From positions 1-19,755 of the forward strand of contig CAKRYE010000035.1 in the NCBI GenBank assembly GCA_934426285.1: a stretch of 19,755 nucleotides of DNA. The letters run 5' to 3'. The stretch's first letter is position 1. Each line of letters starts with the position of its first letter. The position numbers and the translations under genes were made by a program. The stretch is from an uncultured Blautia sp. GTDB lineage: Bacteria; Bacillota; Clostridia; Lachnospirales; Lachnospiraceae. Positions 6,431 through 15,150 of this stretch are shown here, piece after piece. The notes beneath the pieces are model-generated. The model worked only from the letters and a program-made list of their open reading frames with translations. It had not been told where the DNA came from and did not search any database.

Positions 6431-6739
6431 ATGCAGATGTTTCTGATCAGCGACAATATCGATACCTATACAGGGATGCGGCTGGCAGGTGTAGAGGGTG
6501 TGGTTGTCCACACACATGATGAATTAAAGGATGCCCTGGAAAAGGCCATCTCCAACAAAGAGATCGGGATCATCCTCCTGACCGAGAAATTCGGCAGAGA
6601 ATTCCCCACTATCATTGACGATGTGAAGCTCCACCACAAAACCCCTCTGATCATCGAAATCCCGGACCGGCATGGTACCGGACGAAAACCGGATTTCATC
6701 ACATCCTATGTAAATGAAGCAATCGGATTGAAGCTATAA
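6431..6739 (+). CDS. V-type ATPase subunit F (central shaft)
   Basis: Subunit F binds subunit D in the central rotor shaft and stimulates ATP hydrolysis. The 102-residue product begins MFLISDNIDTYTGMRLAGVEG (after an initial Met-Gln), the standard alternating strand/helix start of the family, and contains GIILLTEKFG and PLIIEIPDRHG, two recognisable family blocks. It has no membrane segment. The ATG at 6431 begins one base after the subunit K stop and lies in the end of that gene; there is no strong Shine-Dalgarno, so translation is probably coupled. A second in-frame ATG at 6437 is an alternative start. In E. hirae nomenclature this subunit is called NtpG. Confidence 0.9.
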   Translation: MQMFLISDNIDTYTGMRLAGVEGVVVHTHDELKDALEKAISNKEIGIILLTEKFGREFPTIIDDVKLHHKTPLIIEIPDRHGTGRKPDFITSYVNEAIGLKL

Positions 6740-6771
6740 GGTATGAATAAAAACAACAGGCAGGTGTTAGC

Positions 6772-7359
6772 ATGACAATTGATGAAAAACTCAGCCATTT
6801 CTATGATGTTACTGTAGAGGATGCCCAGGCAAAAGCAGCCGGTATCCTGGAAGAACACAGAAAAGCTCTGGCACAGATGACAGAAAAACACAAGGCTGAC
6901 AGCCAGGAAAACGCCCAGGTACAGATCAAGGCAGAAACTGCCAATGCCAGACGCGAGATCAATAAAGCACTTTCTGCAGAACAGCTTACCATCAAACGTG
7001 ACTGGACCAAAAAACAGAACGAATTAAAAGAAAAGCTTTTCGCAGAAGTAAAAACACAGCTGGAAAATTTCCGAAATACCCCGGACTATCCGGCTTATCT
7101 GGAAAACAAAATCAAAGAAGCCCTGGACTTCGCAGAGCAGGATAAGATCAATATCTACCTTTCTCCTAAGGACAGTGCCCTTCTCCCGGATCTGGTAGAA
7201 CGCACAAAAGCCTTTATTACAGTTTCTGCTGAAGACTTCCTTGGAGGGATCAAGGCAACGATCCCTCACAAAAATATCCTGATCGACCACTCTTTCGCAG
7301 GAAATTTCCAGGCAGTATACAAAGAATTCAAATTTGACGGAGGGCCAAAGCATGAGTAA
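6772..7359 (+). CDS. ntpE: V-type ATPase peripheral stalk subunit E
   Basis: Subunit E pairs with the H/G-type helix to form the outer stalk that stops the A3B3 head from rotating. The 195-residue protein has a long charged helix (about residues 1-110, starting MTIDEKLSHFYDVTVEDAQA) and a compact C-terminal alpha/beta part with LGGIKATIPHKNILIDHSF, where a glycine-gly-hydrophobic pattern is typical of the family. A GGCAGG ribosome binding site precedes the ATG. The stop codon overlaps the start of subunit A (ATG at 7352, stop at 7357-7359), implying coupled translation of the stalk and catalytic subunits. The assignment is supported by position as well as fold pattern. Confidence 0.9.
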   Translation: MTIDEKLSHFYDVTVEDAQAKAAGILEEHRKALAQMTEKHKADSQENAQVQIKAETANARREINKALSAEQLTIKRDWTKKQNELKEKLFAEVKTQLENFRNTPDYPAYLENKIKEALDFAEQDKINIYLSPKDSALLPDLVERTKAFITVSAEDFLGGIKATIPHKNILIDHSFAGNFQAVYKEFKFDGGPKHE

Positions 7360-9121
7360 TACAGGTATTATCTACGGTGTCAACGGCCCGGTCATTTATC
7401 TGAAGGGTGACAGCGGCTTCAAAATCTCCGAGATGGTCTATGTAGGTCCTGAAAATCTGGTAGGTGAGATCATTGGCCTGAAAAAAGGCATGACAACTGT
7501 ACAGGTCTTCGAGGAAACCACAGGACTGAAGCCTGGCGATACAGTTACAGGTACCGGAGATGCCATCTCCGTACTTCTGGGACCCGGAATCATCCACAAC
7601 ATTTTTGATGGTATCCAGCGTCCTCTGGAGGAGATTGCCAAAGCCTCAGGTAAATATATTTCCCGTGGTGTCAGCGTAGACTCCCTTGACACACAGAAAA
7701 AATGGAACACACATATTACAGTAAAAGAAGGGGATGTAGTAGGACCTGGATCCATTATCGCAGAGACCCAGGAGACTGACTCCATCCTGCACAAATCCAT
7801 GGTTCCTCCTAATCTGACAGAGGCTACCGTAATCCATGCAGCAGCTGACGGAGAATACACAATCCTGGAACCCATCGTAACGATCCAGTTTGCAGACGGA
7901 ACCACCAGGGACCTGGCACTGGCACAGAAATGGCCAATCCGTATTCCCAGACCTACCCACCAGCGCTTCCCTGCAAGTGTACCGCTGGTTACAGGACAGC
8001 GTATCCTGGATACCCTTTTCCCAATTGCAAAGGGCGGTACTGCTGCAGTTCCCGGAGGTTTCGGTACAGGTAAGACCATGACCCAGCATCAGATCGCCAA
8101 GTGGTCTGACGCAGATATCATCATCTATATCGGCTGTGGAGAGCGTGGAAATGAAATGACTCAGGTTCTGGAGGATTTCAGTAAGCTGATCGACCCCAAA
8201 TCCGGCAATCTGATGATGGACCGTACCACCCTGATCGCCAATACCTCCAACATGCCTGTTGCAGCCCGTGAGGCTTCTATCTATACAGGTGTGACCCTTG
8301 CTGAATATTACCGCGATATGGGCTATGATGTAGCCATTATGGCAGACTCCACTTCCCGTTGGGCAGAAGCTCTCCGTGAGCTGTCCGGACGTCTGGAGGA
8401 GATGCCTGCAGAAGAGGGCTTCCCTGCATACCTTGCCTCCAAGCTTTCCGCTTTCTATGAGCGTGCAGGAATGATGCAGAACTTAAACGGAACCGAAGGC
8501 TCTGTTTCCATTATCGGAGCAGTTTCCCCTCAGGGCGGTGACTTCTCAGAGCCTGTTACCCAGAACACCAAGCGATTTGTCCGCTGCTTCTGGGGACTGG
8601 ACAAAGCACTGGCTTATGCCCGCCATTTCCCTGCTATCCACTGGCTCACCAGCTACAGCGAATATCTGGAAGATCTGACCCCCTGGTACAGAGAACATGT
8701 CTCTCCCAAATTTGTGGCAGACAGAAATCAGCTTATGGCTATCCTGAACCAGGAAAGCTCCCTCATGGAGATCGTTAAGCTGATCGGAAGTGATGTTCTC
8801 CCGGATGACCAGAAGCTGACTCTGGAAATTGCCAGAGTGATCCGTCTGGGATTCCTCCAGCAGAACGCCTTTCATCCAGAGGATACCTGCGTACCTATGG
8901 AAAAGCAATTCAAAATGATGGAGATCATTCTCTATCTCTATGAGAAATGCCGCGCCCTGATCAACCGTGGAATGCCGGTTTCCGTACTGAAGGAGGACAA
9001 TATCTTCGAGCGGATCATTTCTATTAAATATGATGTACCAAACAATGAACTGGACAGATTTGAACAATACCACAAAGACATTGATACCTTCTATGACAAA
9101 GTCATGGAGAAAAACGGCTGA
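7352..9121 (+). CDS. ntpA: V-type ATPase catalytic subunit A
   Basis: Subunit A hydrolyses or synthesises ATP in the A3B3 head. The 589-residue protein has the N-terminal barrel with GIIYGVNGPVI, the A-type bulge domain, the Walker A loop GGFGTGKT (residues 235-242, catalytic-site K241), the catalytic glutamate E264 in GCGERGNE, and the conserved ADSTSRWAEALRE block of the Walker B region. Its length is standard for bacterial A subunits. The start is the ATG at 7352, with GGAGGG 7 bases upstream and within the subunit E reading frame; an in-frame ATG at 7334 would add six residues and lacks a ribosome binding site. The catalytic residues are intact, so the enzyme should be active. Subunit B follows after 21 bases. 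Confidence 0.97.
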   Translation: MSNTGIIYGVNGPVIYLKGDSGFKISEMVYVGPENLVGEIIGLKKGMTTVQVFEETTGLKPGDTVTGTGDAISVLLGPGIIHNIFDGIQRPLEEIAKASGKYISRGVSVDSLDTQKKWNTHITVKEGDVVGPGSIIAETQETDSILHKSMVPPNLTEATVIHAAADGEYTILEPIVTIQFADGTTRDLALAQKWPIRIPRPTHQRFPASVPLVTGQRILDTLFPIAKGGTAAVPGGFGTGKTMTQHQIAKWSDADIIIYIGCGERGNEMTQVLEDFSKLIDPKSGNLMMDRTTLIANTSNMPVAAREASIYTGVTLAEYYRDMGYDVAIMADSTSRWAEALRELSGRLEEMPAEEGFPAYLASKLSAFYERAGMMQNLNGTEGSVSIIGAVSPQGGDFSEPVTQNTKRFVRCFWGLDKALAYARHFPAIHWLTSYSEYLEDLTPWYREHVSPKFVADRNQLMAILNQESSLMEIVKLIGSDVLPDDQKLTLEIARVIRLGFLQQNAFHPEDTCVPMEKQFKMMEIILYLYEKCRALINRGMPVSVLKEDNIFERIISIKYDVPNNELDRFEQYHKDIDTFYDKVMEKNG

Positions 9122-9142
9122 TAACAGAGAGGAGAAGTTTAT

Positions 9143-10525
9143 ATGGCAATTGAATATTTAGGACTAAGCGAAATAAACGGCCCTCTGGTTGTCCTGGAAG
9201 GCGTGAAAAACGCTTCCTATGAGGAAATCGTAGAATTTCACATGGATGACGGAACACGTAAGATCGGCCGTATCATAGAGATTTATGAGGACAAGGCTGT
9301 TATCCAGGTTTTTGAAGGAACAGACAGCATGTCCTTAAGCAACACCCACACCAGACTGACCGGACATCCTATGGAGATCGGGCTTTCCCCTGAAATCCTG
9401 GGACGTACCTTTAACGGTATCGGACAGCCTATTGACGGACTGGGCGATATCACTCCTGAGGTAAACTTAAATATCAACGGACTGCCTCTGAACCCGGTAG
9501 CCCGTGAATATCCACGTAACTATATTAACACCGGTATTTCCGCCATCGATGGACTGACCACTCTGATCCGCGGCCAGAAGCTTCCCATCTTTTCCGGCAA
9601 TGGTCTGCCCCACGACAAGCTGGCTGCACAGATCGTACAGCAGGCCTCTCTGGGAGAGGATTCCGATGAGAAATTTGCCATTGTTTTCGCAGCAATGGGT
9701 GTTAAATATGATGTGGCAGAATTTTTCCGCCGCACCTTTGAGGAAAGCGGAGCCTCCGATCACGTAGTTATGTTTCTGAACCTGGCCAATGACCCGGTAG
9801 TAGAGCGTCTTCTTACACCGAAAATCGCCCTGACTGCTGCCGAATATCTTGCCTTTGAAAAAGGCATGCACATTCTGGTCATCCTGACAGATATTACCTC
9901 CTTCTGCGAGGCCATGCGTGAGGTATCCTCCTCCAAAGGAGAAATTCCTTCCAGAAAGGGTTATCCCGGTTATCTGTACAGTGAACTGGCAACCCTATAT
10001 GAACGGGCAGGCATTGTAAAAGGCAAACCGGGCTCTGTAACACAGATTCCGATCCTGACCATGCCAAATGATGATATCACCCATCCGATCCCTGACCTGA
10101 CCGGATATATCACCGAGGGCCAGATCGTACTGGACCGCCAGCTCCATGGCCAGGCAATCTATCCGCCTATCAATGTACTGCCTTCTCTTTCCCGTCTGAT
10201 GAAGGACGGCATTGGTGAGGGCTACACAAGAGCAGACCATCAGGATGTAGCCAACCAGCTCTTCTCCTGCTATGCCAAGGTTGGAGATGCCAGAGCCCTT
10301 GCCTCTGTTATCGGTGAGGATGAGCTCTCTCCACTGGATAAAAGATATCTGGTATTTGGAAAGGCCTTTGAAAGTGAATTTGTAGGCCAGTCTGAGACAG
10401 AAAACCGAAGCATCACTGAGACCCTGGATAAAGGCTGGGAGCTTCTTGGACTGCTTCCAAGGGAAGAGCTTGACAGAATTGATACCAAGATCCTGGATCA
10501 GTATTACCATGAGACAGTACGCTAG
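9143..10525 (+). CDS. ntpB: V-type ATPase regulatory subunit B
   Basis: Subunit B alternates with A in the head and completes each catalytic interface without hydrolysing ATP itself. The 460-residue protein has the N-terminal barrel ([17 protein letters not shown]), a degenerate nucleotide loop [14 protein letters not shown] in place of Walker A, and the family block [20 protein letters not shown], in which R351 matches the position of the arginine finger that reaches into the A-subunit site. The length is standard. AGAGGAG precedes the ATG. It lies between A and D, as in nearly all bacterial V/A operons. Confidence 0.97.
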   Translation: MAIEYLGLSEINGPLVVLEGVKNASYEEIVEFHMDDGTRKIGRIIEIYEDKAVIQVFEGTDSMSLSNTHTRLTGHPMEIGLSPEILGRTFNGIGQPIDGLGDITPEVNLNINGLPLNPVAREYPRNYINTGISAIDGLTTLIRGQKLPIFSGNGLPHDKLAAQIVQQASLGEDSDEKFAIVFAAMGVKYDVAEFFRRTFEESGASDHVVMFLNLANDPVVERLLTPKIALTAAEYLAFEKGMHILVILTDITSFCEAMREVSSSKGEIPSRKGYPGYLYSELATLYERAGIVKGKPGSVTQIPILTMPNDDITHPIPDLTGYITEGQIVLDRQLHGQAIYPPINVLPSLSRLMKDGIGEGYTRADHQDVANQLFSCYAKVGDARALASVIGEDELSPLDKRYLVFGKAFESEFVGQSETENRSITETLDKGWELLGLLPREELDRIDTKILDQYYHETVR

Positions 10526-10542
10526 AGAAGTGAGGTGATTAC

Positions 10543-11163
10543 ATGGATCCCAATACCTTTCCCACCAAGGGAAATCTCATACTTGCCAAAAACTCCCTGA
10601 AGCTCTCCCGCCAGGGCTATGAGCTGATGGACAAAAAGCGTAACATCCTGATCCGTGAAATGATGGATCTGATCAGTCAGGCCAAGGATATCCAGACACA
10701 GATTGACGTCACCTTCCGTACTGCATATGCAGCTCTCCAGAAGGCAAATATGGAGATCGGTATCGCCTTTGTACAGCAGATTGCAGGCACAGTTCCTATT
10801 GAGAACTCCATCCGGATCAAAACCCGGAGTGTTATGGGTACAGAGATTCCTCTGGTGGAATATGAGCCCACCACCAACAGACCGACCTACGCTTACTACA
10901 GTACCAAAATGTCTCTGGATGAAGCTAAGGCAGCCTTTGAAAAGGTAAAAGAGCTGTCCATCCGCCTTTCCATGGTGGAAAACGCAGCCATCCGTCTGGC
11001 GGCCAATATCAAAAAGACGCAAAAACGTGCCAACGCACTGAAGAATATCACCATACCAAAATATGAGACACTGACCAAGGATATTCAGAATGCGCTGGAA
11101 GAAAAAGAGCGTGAGGAATTCACCAGATTAAAAGTGATCAAAAGGATGAAGCAGGGAGCATAG
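10543..11163 (+). CDS. ntpD: V-type ATPase subunit D (central shaft)
   Basis: Subunit D is the long coiled-coil axle inside the A3B3 head that transmits rotation to the ring through C and F. The 206-residue protein starts with the family signature PTKGNLILAKNSLKLSRQGYELMDKKR, written here only as its key parts TKGNL and KL-x3-GYELMDKKR. It has two long terminal helices and ends with KKTQKRANALKNITIP, the conserved basic C-terminal helix with R-x-NAL. GAGGTG precedes the ATG. It is the last gene of the operon, closed by the hairpin terminator at 11181. Confidence 0.96.
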   Translation: MDPNTFPTKGNLILAKNSLKLSRQGYELMDKKRNILIREMMDLISQAKDIQTQIDVTFRTAYAALQKANMEIGIAFVQQIAGTVPIENSIRIKTRSVMGTEIPLVEYEPTTNRPTYAYYSTKMSLDEAKAAFEKVKELSIRLSMVENAAIRLAANIKKTQKRANALKNITIPKYETLTKDIQNALEEKEREEFTRLKVIKRMKQGA

Positions 11164-11180
11164 CTGCAGATCCGGAATCA

Positions 11181-11220
11181 AAAAATTGCCAGGAAGTTAT
11201 TTCCTGGTAATTTTTATTTT
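11181..11220 (+). terminator. Rho-independent terminator of the ATPase operon
   Basis: AAAAATTGCCAGGAA (11181-11195) pairs with TTCCTGGTAATTTTT (11201-11215) over 15 bp with one G-T pair and a 5-base loop, followed by more T residues. It lies 17 bases after the subunit D stop and should end transcription of the whole operon. Confidence 0.9.
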
Positions 11221-11234
11221 CCTGTAGAAATATT

Positions 11235-11261
11235 GTTACTGTCTGTTCCCTTCTCAGTAAC
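11235..11261. repeat. Dispersed palindrome, copy B (perfect ends)
   Basis: GTTACTG (11235-11241) and CAGTAAC (11255-11261) are perfect 7-bp inverted repeats around a 13-base pyrimidine-rich centre that contains TTCTCAG. It is the most symmetric of three similar copies (2239, 11235, 15151), and lies just after the ATPase operon terminator. Confidence 0.55.
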
Positions 11262-11312
11262 CTGATGTGCCTGCTGATCTGTAGAATTATGCAGAATTCA
11301 GTTTTCACATTA

Positions 11313-11795
11313 TGTGGAAAAGTATTTTTCAGACTATATTCTATGTGGATTATTAAATATTACAGAATTATTACATATCTTTTACATTGTGTTTCCTATC
11401 CATCTGAAGCACCTATAACCCTTTCCCTGCTCACAGATTCTTTCATTCTGCTATTCAGCCTGATTCCAAATCAAATTCAAGAATATTCTGAAATTATCCC
11501 TTTATATTTCTATATTTTATCTTTTTCCCAAAATATTCTATGATTATTAGAATATAAAAAAGTCAATAGACTTCTTATATCTTTTTTAATATTTATGTCG
11601 ATTTATCACTTTATACAAAACATTTGTTTTTTTCTTTTTTATGTAAATCAAGTATTCCACACACATAAAATGTGGATAATGTGGATAACTTTGTGCATAA
11701 CTCTATTTTATGGGCTTTTCCACCATTCTCCTGTGTGGAAAGAATGTGTATGGTTTTCCACACCTTTTTCTTTTTTCGACAGAATTTGTGCAAAA
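11313..11795. other. Cluster of DnaA-box-like sequences in an AT-rich spacer
   Basis: Three matches to the DnaA box TTATNCACA lie in tandem on one strand: TGTGGATAA (11671-11679), TGTGGATAA (11680-11688, directly abutting) and TGTGCATAA (11692-11700). Near-matches surround them: TGTGGAAAA (11313), TGTGGATTA (11344), TATTCCACA (11653), TGTGGAAA (11734), TTTTCCACA (11754) and TGTGCAAAA (11787). Positions 11500-11640 on the left are extremely AT-rich, as expected of a DNA unwinding region. The arrangement resembles a replication origin or a DnaA-titrating site, but no dnaA, dnaN or rpmH gene is in the window. The whole spacer 11222-11830 contains no credible gene. Confidence 0.6.
11533..11555. 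repeat. AT-rich palindrome within the DnaA-box spacer
   Basis: ATATTCTA (11533-11540) and TAGAATAT (11548-11555) are perfect 8-bp inverted repeats around TGATTAT. A few bases further, AAGTC-AATA-GACTT forms another small hairpin that on the minus strand is followed by TTTTTT and could act as a weak secondary terminator for trxB. Confidence 0.45.
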
Positions 11796-11830
11796 TGTTG
11801 AAAGTTCGATTTTCCTCTCTGTTCTGCGCA

Positions 11831-11861
11831 AAAATACAACAAAAGGAGCCATCGGCTCCTT
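11831..11861 (-). terminator. Rho-independent terminator of trxB
   Basis: On the minus strand AAGGAGCC (11861-11854 side) pairs with GGCTCCTT (11850-11843) as a perfect 8-bp stem with a 3-base loop, followed by TTGTTGTATTTTT. The stem overlaps the trxB stop codon. Confidence 0.8.
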
Positions 11862-12783
11862 ATGCATTCTCTATAAGATATTTCTGGGCAGAGACCACAG
11901 CATTGGCACCATCGGCCACTGCAGTTACCACCTGGCGGAGCATCTTTGTACGGACATCTCCTGCAGCAAAAATCCCCGGCGTACCGGTAGCGCCTTCCTC
12001 TCCTGCAATAATATACCCAGCCTCATCCAGAGGCACCAAATCTCCCAGCCATTGGGTATTGGGAATAATTCCCACAGCAATAAATACGCCATCTGTATGG
12101 ATCACAGATTCCTGTCCTGTCTTCACATTGGAAAGCTTCACTCCTGTCACCTGCTCTGCTCCCTGTATTTCCACAGCAACACTGTCCCAGATGATCTCCA
12201 CATTCTCGCAGGATCTCAGGCTGTCCTGCAGGATCCTGTCCGCACGGAACTCATCCCTCCTGTGGACAACATACACCTTCTCGCAGATCCTTGCCAGGAA
12301 AATAGCATCCTCCACTGCAATATTACCGCCACCGATCACCACAACCCTCTTATTTTTGAAAAAAGCACCGTCACAGGTAGCGCAGTAAGAAACTCCCATG
12401 CCGGACAGCTCTGCCTCCCCCGGAATATCCAAAGTACGATGACTGGCACCACAGGCCAGAACCACAGTCTTCGCTCTGTATTCATGCTTTTTCGTGCGGA
12501 TGATCTTCTCACTGCCGGCATTCTCCACAGCCAGAACCTTCCCCCTGACAGGGGCAATTCCCAGCTTTTCCGCGTGATTTCCCATAGCCTCTCCCAGATC
12601 CATCCCTGAGATTCCCGGAAGCCCCGGATAATTATCCACCTCATAGGTATTCAGCACCTGGCCACCCTCTGCAAACTGATTATCTAGCCACAGAGCCTTC
12701 AATCTGCCCCTGACTGCATAGATCGCCGCGCTGATCCCCGCCGGACCAGCCCCCAGAATCGCTATATCGTAAAGTTCTGACAT
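11860..12783 (-). CDS. trxB: Thioredoxin reductase (NADPH, FAD flavoprotein)
   Basis: The enzyme passes electrons from NADPH through FAD and a redox disulfide to thioredoxin in the cytoplasm. The 307-residue protein has the FAD loop GAGPAG (11-16), the redox pair CATC (C134, C137), the NADPH-site GGGNIA (151-156) followed by HRRDEFR (HRR at 174-176, the arginines that select NADPH), and the C-terminal FAD motif GIFAAGDVR. The family more often has GGGDSA at the NADPH loop; Asn-Ile here is a mild variation. GGAGG lies 9 bases before the ATG. The gene stands alone, divergent from the DUF885 gene, with a terminator over its stop. No thioredoxin gene adjoins it. An NADH- or ferredoxin-linked variant is less likely given the HRR motif. 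Confidence 0.94.
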   Translation of the reverse strand: MSELYDIAILGAGPAGISAAIYAVRGRLKALWLDNQFAEGGQVLNTYEVDNYPGLPGISGMDLGEAMGNHAEKLGIAPVRGKVLAVENAGSEKIIRTKKHEYRAKTVVLACGASHRTLDIPGEAELSGMGVSYCATCDGAFFKNKRVVVIGGGNIAVEDAIFLARICEKVYVVHRRDEFRADRILQDSLRSCENVEIIWDSVAVEIQGAEQVTGVKLSNVKTGQESVIHTDGVFIAVGIIPNTQWLGDLVPLDEAGYIIAGEEGATGTPGIFAAGDVRTKMLRQVVTAVADGANAVVSAQKYLIENA

Positions 12784-12810
12784 CTCTCATACCTCCGTAT
12801 TTTATGGAAT

Positions 12811-12829
12811 TGCTATAGTAATAATAGCA
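12811..12829. promoter_or_regulatory. Short palindrome in the trxB/DUF885 divergent spacer
   Basis: TGCTAT (12811-12816) and ATAGCA (12824-12829) form a perfect 6-bp inverted repeat with 7 bases between. It lies in the 99-base divergent spacer that must hold both promoters. It could be an operator, but I see no clear -35/-10 set to anchor it. Confidence 0.3.
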
Positions 12830-12882
12830 TACTGCCCCTCTGTTTCCAATAAGATAGTAAAAAGTCCTCCTTCGAGGTTTCT

Positions 12883-14694
12883 ATGAAAATTCTGAAAAAA
12901 ATACTTGCCCTCACACTGGTCTTTGCCCTGGGGATAAGTGCAGGGTATGTGTCTGAACATCCTGTCACAGAAAATTCCCGTTTCCAGGCCTTCACAGAAA
13001 AGCTTTTCCAGACTGAAGTCTCCGCCAATGCCCTGACCCTCCACTATACGCTGGCAGACCCGGCTGGGGCAGGTATCCGCCCCACAGAAACGACCCTGGG
13101 CACCCTGGACACAGATTCTTCTGAAACAACCCGGCTCTGTAACGAATATGAGAACCTCCTCCGGTCCTTCTCTTACTCCAGATTGTCCAGAGACAATCAG
13201 CTTACACTGGATATGCTGCTTCTGTATTTCCACACCCGCGCTTCCCTGGGAGAAAATTACATACTGGAGGAACCTCTGGGGCCAAGTCTGGGAATCCAGG
13301 CTCAGCTACCTGTCCTGCTGGGAGAATATGCCTTTCACTCCACCAAAGATCTGTCCGATTACCTGAAGCTTCTGGGCACCATCCGGCCTTACTTCCATAG
13401 TATTCTCCAATTTGAAGAAAAAAAATCCCAGGCCGGCCTCTTTATGAGTGATGCCACCCTGGATCGTATTCTGTCCCAATGCCGTTCTTTTATCCGTGAT
13501 CCCAATTCCAACTACATGGATGAGCTTTTCGCCCAGCGCCTGAAAGCCTTCGGAAAGCTGACAGAGAAGGAGCAGAACCATCTCCTTACTTTCCATCACC
13601 AGCTGATCACAAAACAGGTGATCCCTGCCTACCAGGAGCTGATAGACGGGCTGGAGAAGCTGCGGGGTACAGGCAAGACCAGCCGTGGGCTGGCATACTT
13701 CCCCGGAGGCAGAGAATACTACCAGTATCTTCTGCGTATCCAGACCGGCTCCTATGTTCCCGTAAAGCAGATCCAGAAACGGCTCTCTGATCAGCTTCTG
13801 ACGGATTTCAGGCAGATCAAAGCTCTCATACAGACAAATTCCTCCCTGGTTGCTTCTCTGCAGAAATATTCCGACCAGATCTCCCTTACTCCTGAGCAAA
13901 TGCTGAAAAAGCTTCCCGGACTGATGAAAGAGGATTTTCCTCTATTAAAGAATATCTCCTATGAAGTCCGCCAGGTTCATCCCTCCATGAAAAAATTCCT
14001 GAGCCCAGCCTTTTATCTGACTCCTCCGGTGGATACCCAGACTCCCAATGTGATCTACATCAACAACTCCAAAGGCACCTCCAGCCTGGAGCTTTTTGGC
14101 ACCCTGGCACATGAAGGCTTTCCCGGACACCTGTATCAGACCGTATCCTTTGCCAGAAGCGCTCCTGACAATATCCGCTATCTGATCACCAGTCCCGGAT
14201 ATATAGAGGGCTGGGCAACCTATGTGGAAGGCTACGCATACAGATATGCAGCCTCACTGATCTATGATATTATGAAAAATTCCGCTGCTGCCTCCTCTGA
14301 TAACACATCCAGCTCTGTGCCTGACCGGAAGCTTATCCAAAACGCCACACAACTGGCATGGCTCAGCCGCAGTACCAACCTGTGTCTCTATTCCCTGCTG
14401 GACATCGGCATCCACTACGAGGGCTGGGATCAGGGCAGAACCACAGCTTTTCTCAAAGCCTTCGGCATCACCCAGGAATCCGCAGTAAAAGAAATCTACC
14501 AGTACATTGTAGAAACTCCCGGCAATTACCTGAAATATTACTGGGGCAACCTGAATTTCCAGGATCTGCAGACACGCTGCAGGAAAAAGTTGGGCGATGA
14601 TTTTAATCTGAAGGAGTTTCACCGCCGGATCATGGAAATCGGCCCTGTACAGTTCCCGGTGCTGGAAAAATATCTGTTCCTTTCCTATGCCTGA
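12883..14694 (+). CDS. Exported DUF885-family metallopeptidase-like protein
   Basis: A 603-residue protein with an N-terminal hydrophobic segment (about 5-22, KKILALTLVFALGISAG) acting as a signal peptide or membrane anchor, so the rest should lie outside the membrane. No lipobox cysteine is present. The C-terminal half has the DUF885 hallmarks: HEGFPGH (H410, E411, H416), a zinc-binding variant of HExxH, and GYIEGWATYVE with E442 as the probable third ligand. This resembles the M32/gluzincin arrangement; substrate is unknown, probably peptides. GAGG lies 7 bases before the ATG. The 3' end overlaps the convergent marR-type gene by 10 bases with no terminator between. The family assignment is firm and the function open. 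Confidence 0.85.
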   Translation: MKILKKILALTLVFALGISAGYVSEHPVTENSRFQAFTEKLFQTEVSANALTLHYTLADPAGAGIRPTETTLGTLDTDSSETTRLCNEYENLLRSFSYSRLSRDNQLTLDMLLLYFHTRASLGENYILEEPLGPSLGIQAQLPVLLGEYAFHSTKDLSDYLKLLGTIRPYFHSILQFEEKKSQAGLFMSDATLDRILSQCRSFIRDPNSNYMDELFAQRLKAFGKLTEKEQNHLLTFHHQLITKQVIPAYQELIDGLEKLRGTGKTSRGLAYFPGGREYYQYLLRIQTGSYVPVKQIQKRLSDQLLTDFRQIKALIQTNSSLVASLQKYSDQISLTPEQMLKKLPGLMKEDFPLLKNISYEVRQVHPSMKKFLSPAFYLTPPVDTQTPNVIYINNSKGTSSLELFGTLAHEGFPGHLYQTVSFARSAPDNIRYLITSPGYIEGWATYVEGYAYRYAASLIYDIMKNSAAASSDNTSSSVPDRKLIQNATQLAWLSRSTNLCLYSLLDIGIHYEGWDQGRTTAFLKAFGITQESAVKEIYQYIVETPGNYLKYYWGNLNFQDLQTRCRKKLGDDFNLKEFHRRIMEIGPVQFPVLEKYLFLSYA

Positions 14695-15125
14695 TAGCTG
14701 CGGAAAAATTTCTGCAGCTTGGTAAGGGCCCTGGTAAGCGCATCGGTCTCCTCCACATTCAGGTCCTTCAGGATTGCCAGAACCATTTTCTCATGGAAAT
14801 CCCTGTGATGGCAGAAAGCCTTCTCCCCCTTCTCTGTGAGAGAGATTAATACTACCCTGCGGTCCTCCTCACTGCGCACACGCTGGATATACCCCTTCTT
14901 TACCAGGTTATTCACTGCAATAGTCAGGGTGCCCACAGTCACATTCAGCGCCCTGGCTACTGTGGACATATTTTTCTGCTCCCGGATCCCCACTGCATCC
15001 ATAATGTGCATATCATTTACAGAAATATTTTTATACTCCGGCGTGATCAGCGCCCGCTCTTCCAGATCCAGAATCTCATTAAACAAATTTACAAGCACAT
15101 CATTGATCGCCTCATAATGGTTCAT
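14685..15125 (-). CDS. MarR-family transcriptional regulator (FabT-like)
   Basis: A 146-residue winged-helix dimer-type repressor. Residues about 33-60 form the first helices, MSTVARALNVTVGTLT (about 53-68) is the recognition helix-turn-helix, and the wing carries SEEDRRVVLISLTEKG (about 85-100), the classical MarR D-x-R-R pattern. The sequence reminds me of the MarR regulators that control fatty-acid synthesis genes (FabT) in Firmicutes, but no fab gene is nearby, so the target is unknown. GGGGGAGG precedes the ATG. A consensus-like promoter with an overlapping palindrome lies about 65-100 bases upstream, so autoregulation is likely. The gene's 3' end overlaps the DUF885 gene convergently. 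Confidence 0.88.
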   Translation of the reverse strand: MNHYEAINDVLVNLFNEILDLEERALITPEYKNISVNDMHIMDAVGIREQKNMSTVARALNVTVGTLTIAVNNLVKKGYIQRVRSEEDRRVVLISLTEKGEKAFCHHRDFHEKMVLAILKDLNVEETDALTRALTKLQKFFRSYQA

Positions 15126-15150
15126 CCGGTCCTCCCCCTTTCACATATCA

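Noticed and set aside
11265..11801. Short plus- and minus-strand frames in the spacer after the ATPase operon
   Set aside because: Phe/Ile/Leu-rich translations of AT-rich DNA, no ribosome binding sites, and they overlap the DnaA-box cluster.
11672..12609. Two plus-strand frames (238 and 299 residues) across the DnaA-box spacer and trxB
   Set aside because: They are largely antisense to trxB, which has all catalytic motifs, and begin in non-coding AT-rich sequence without ribosome binding sites.
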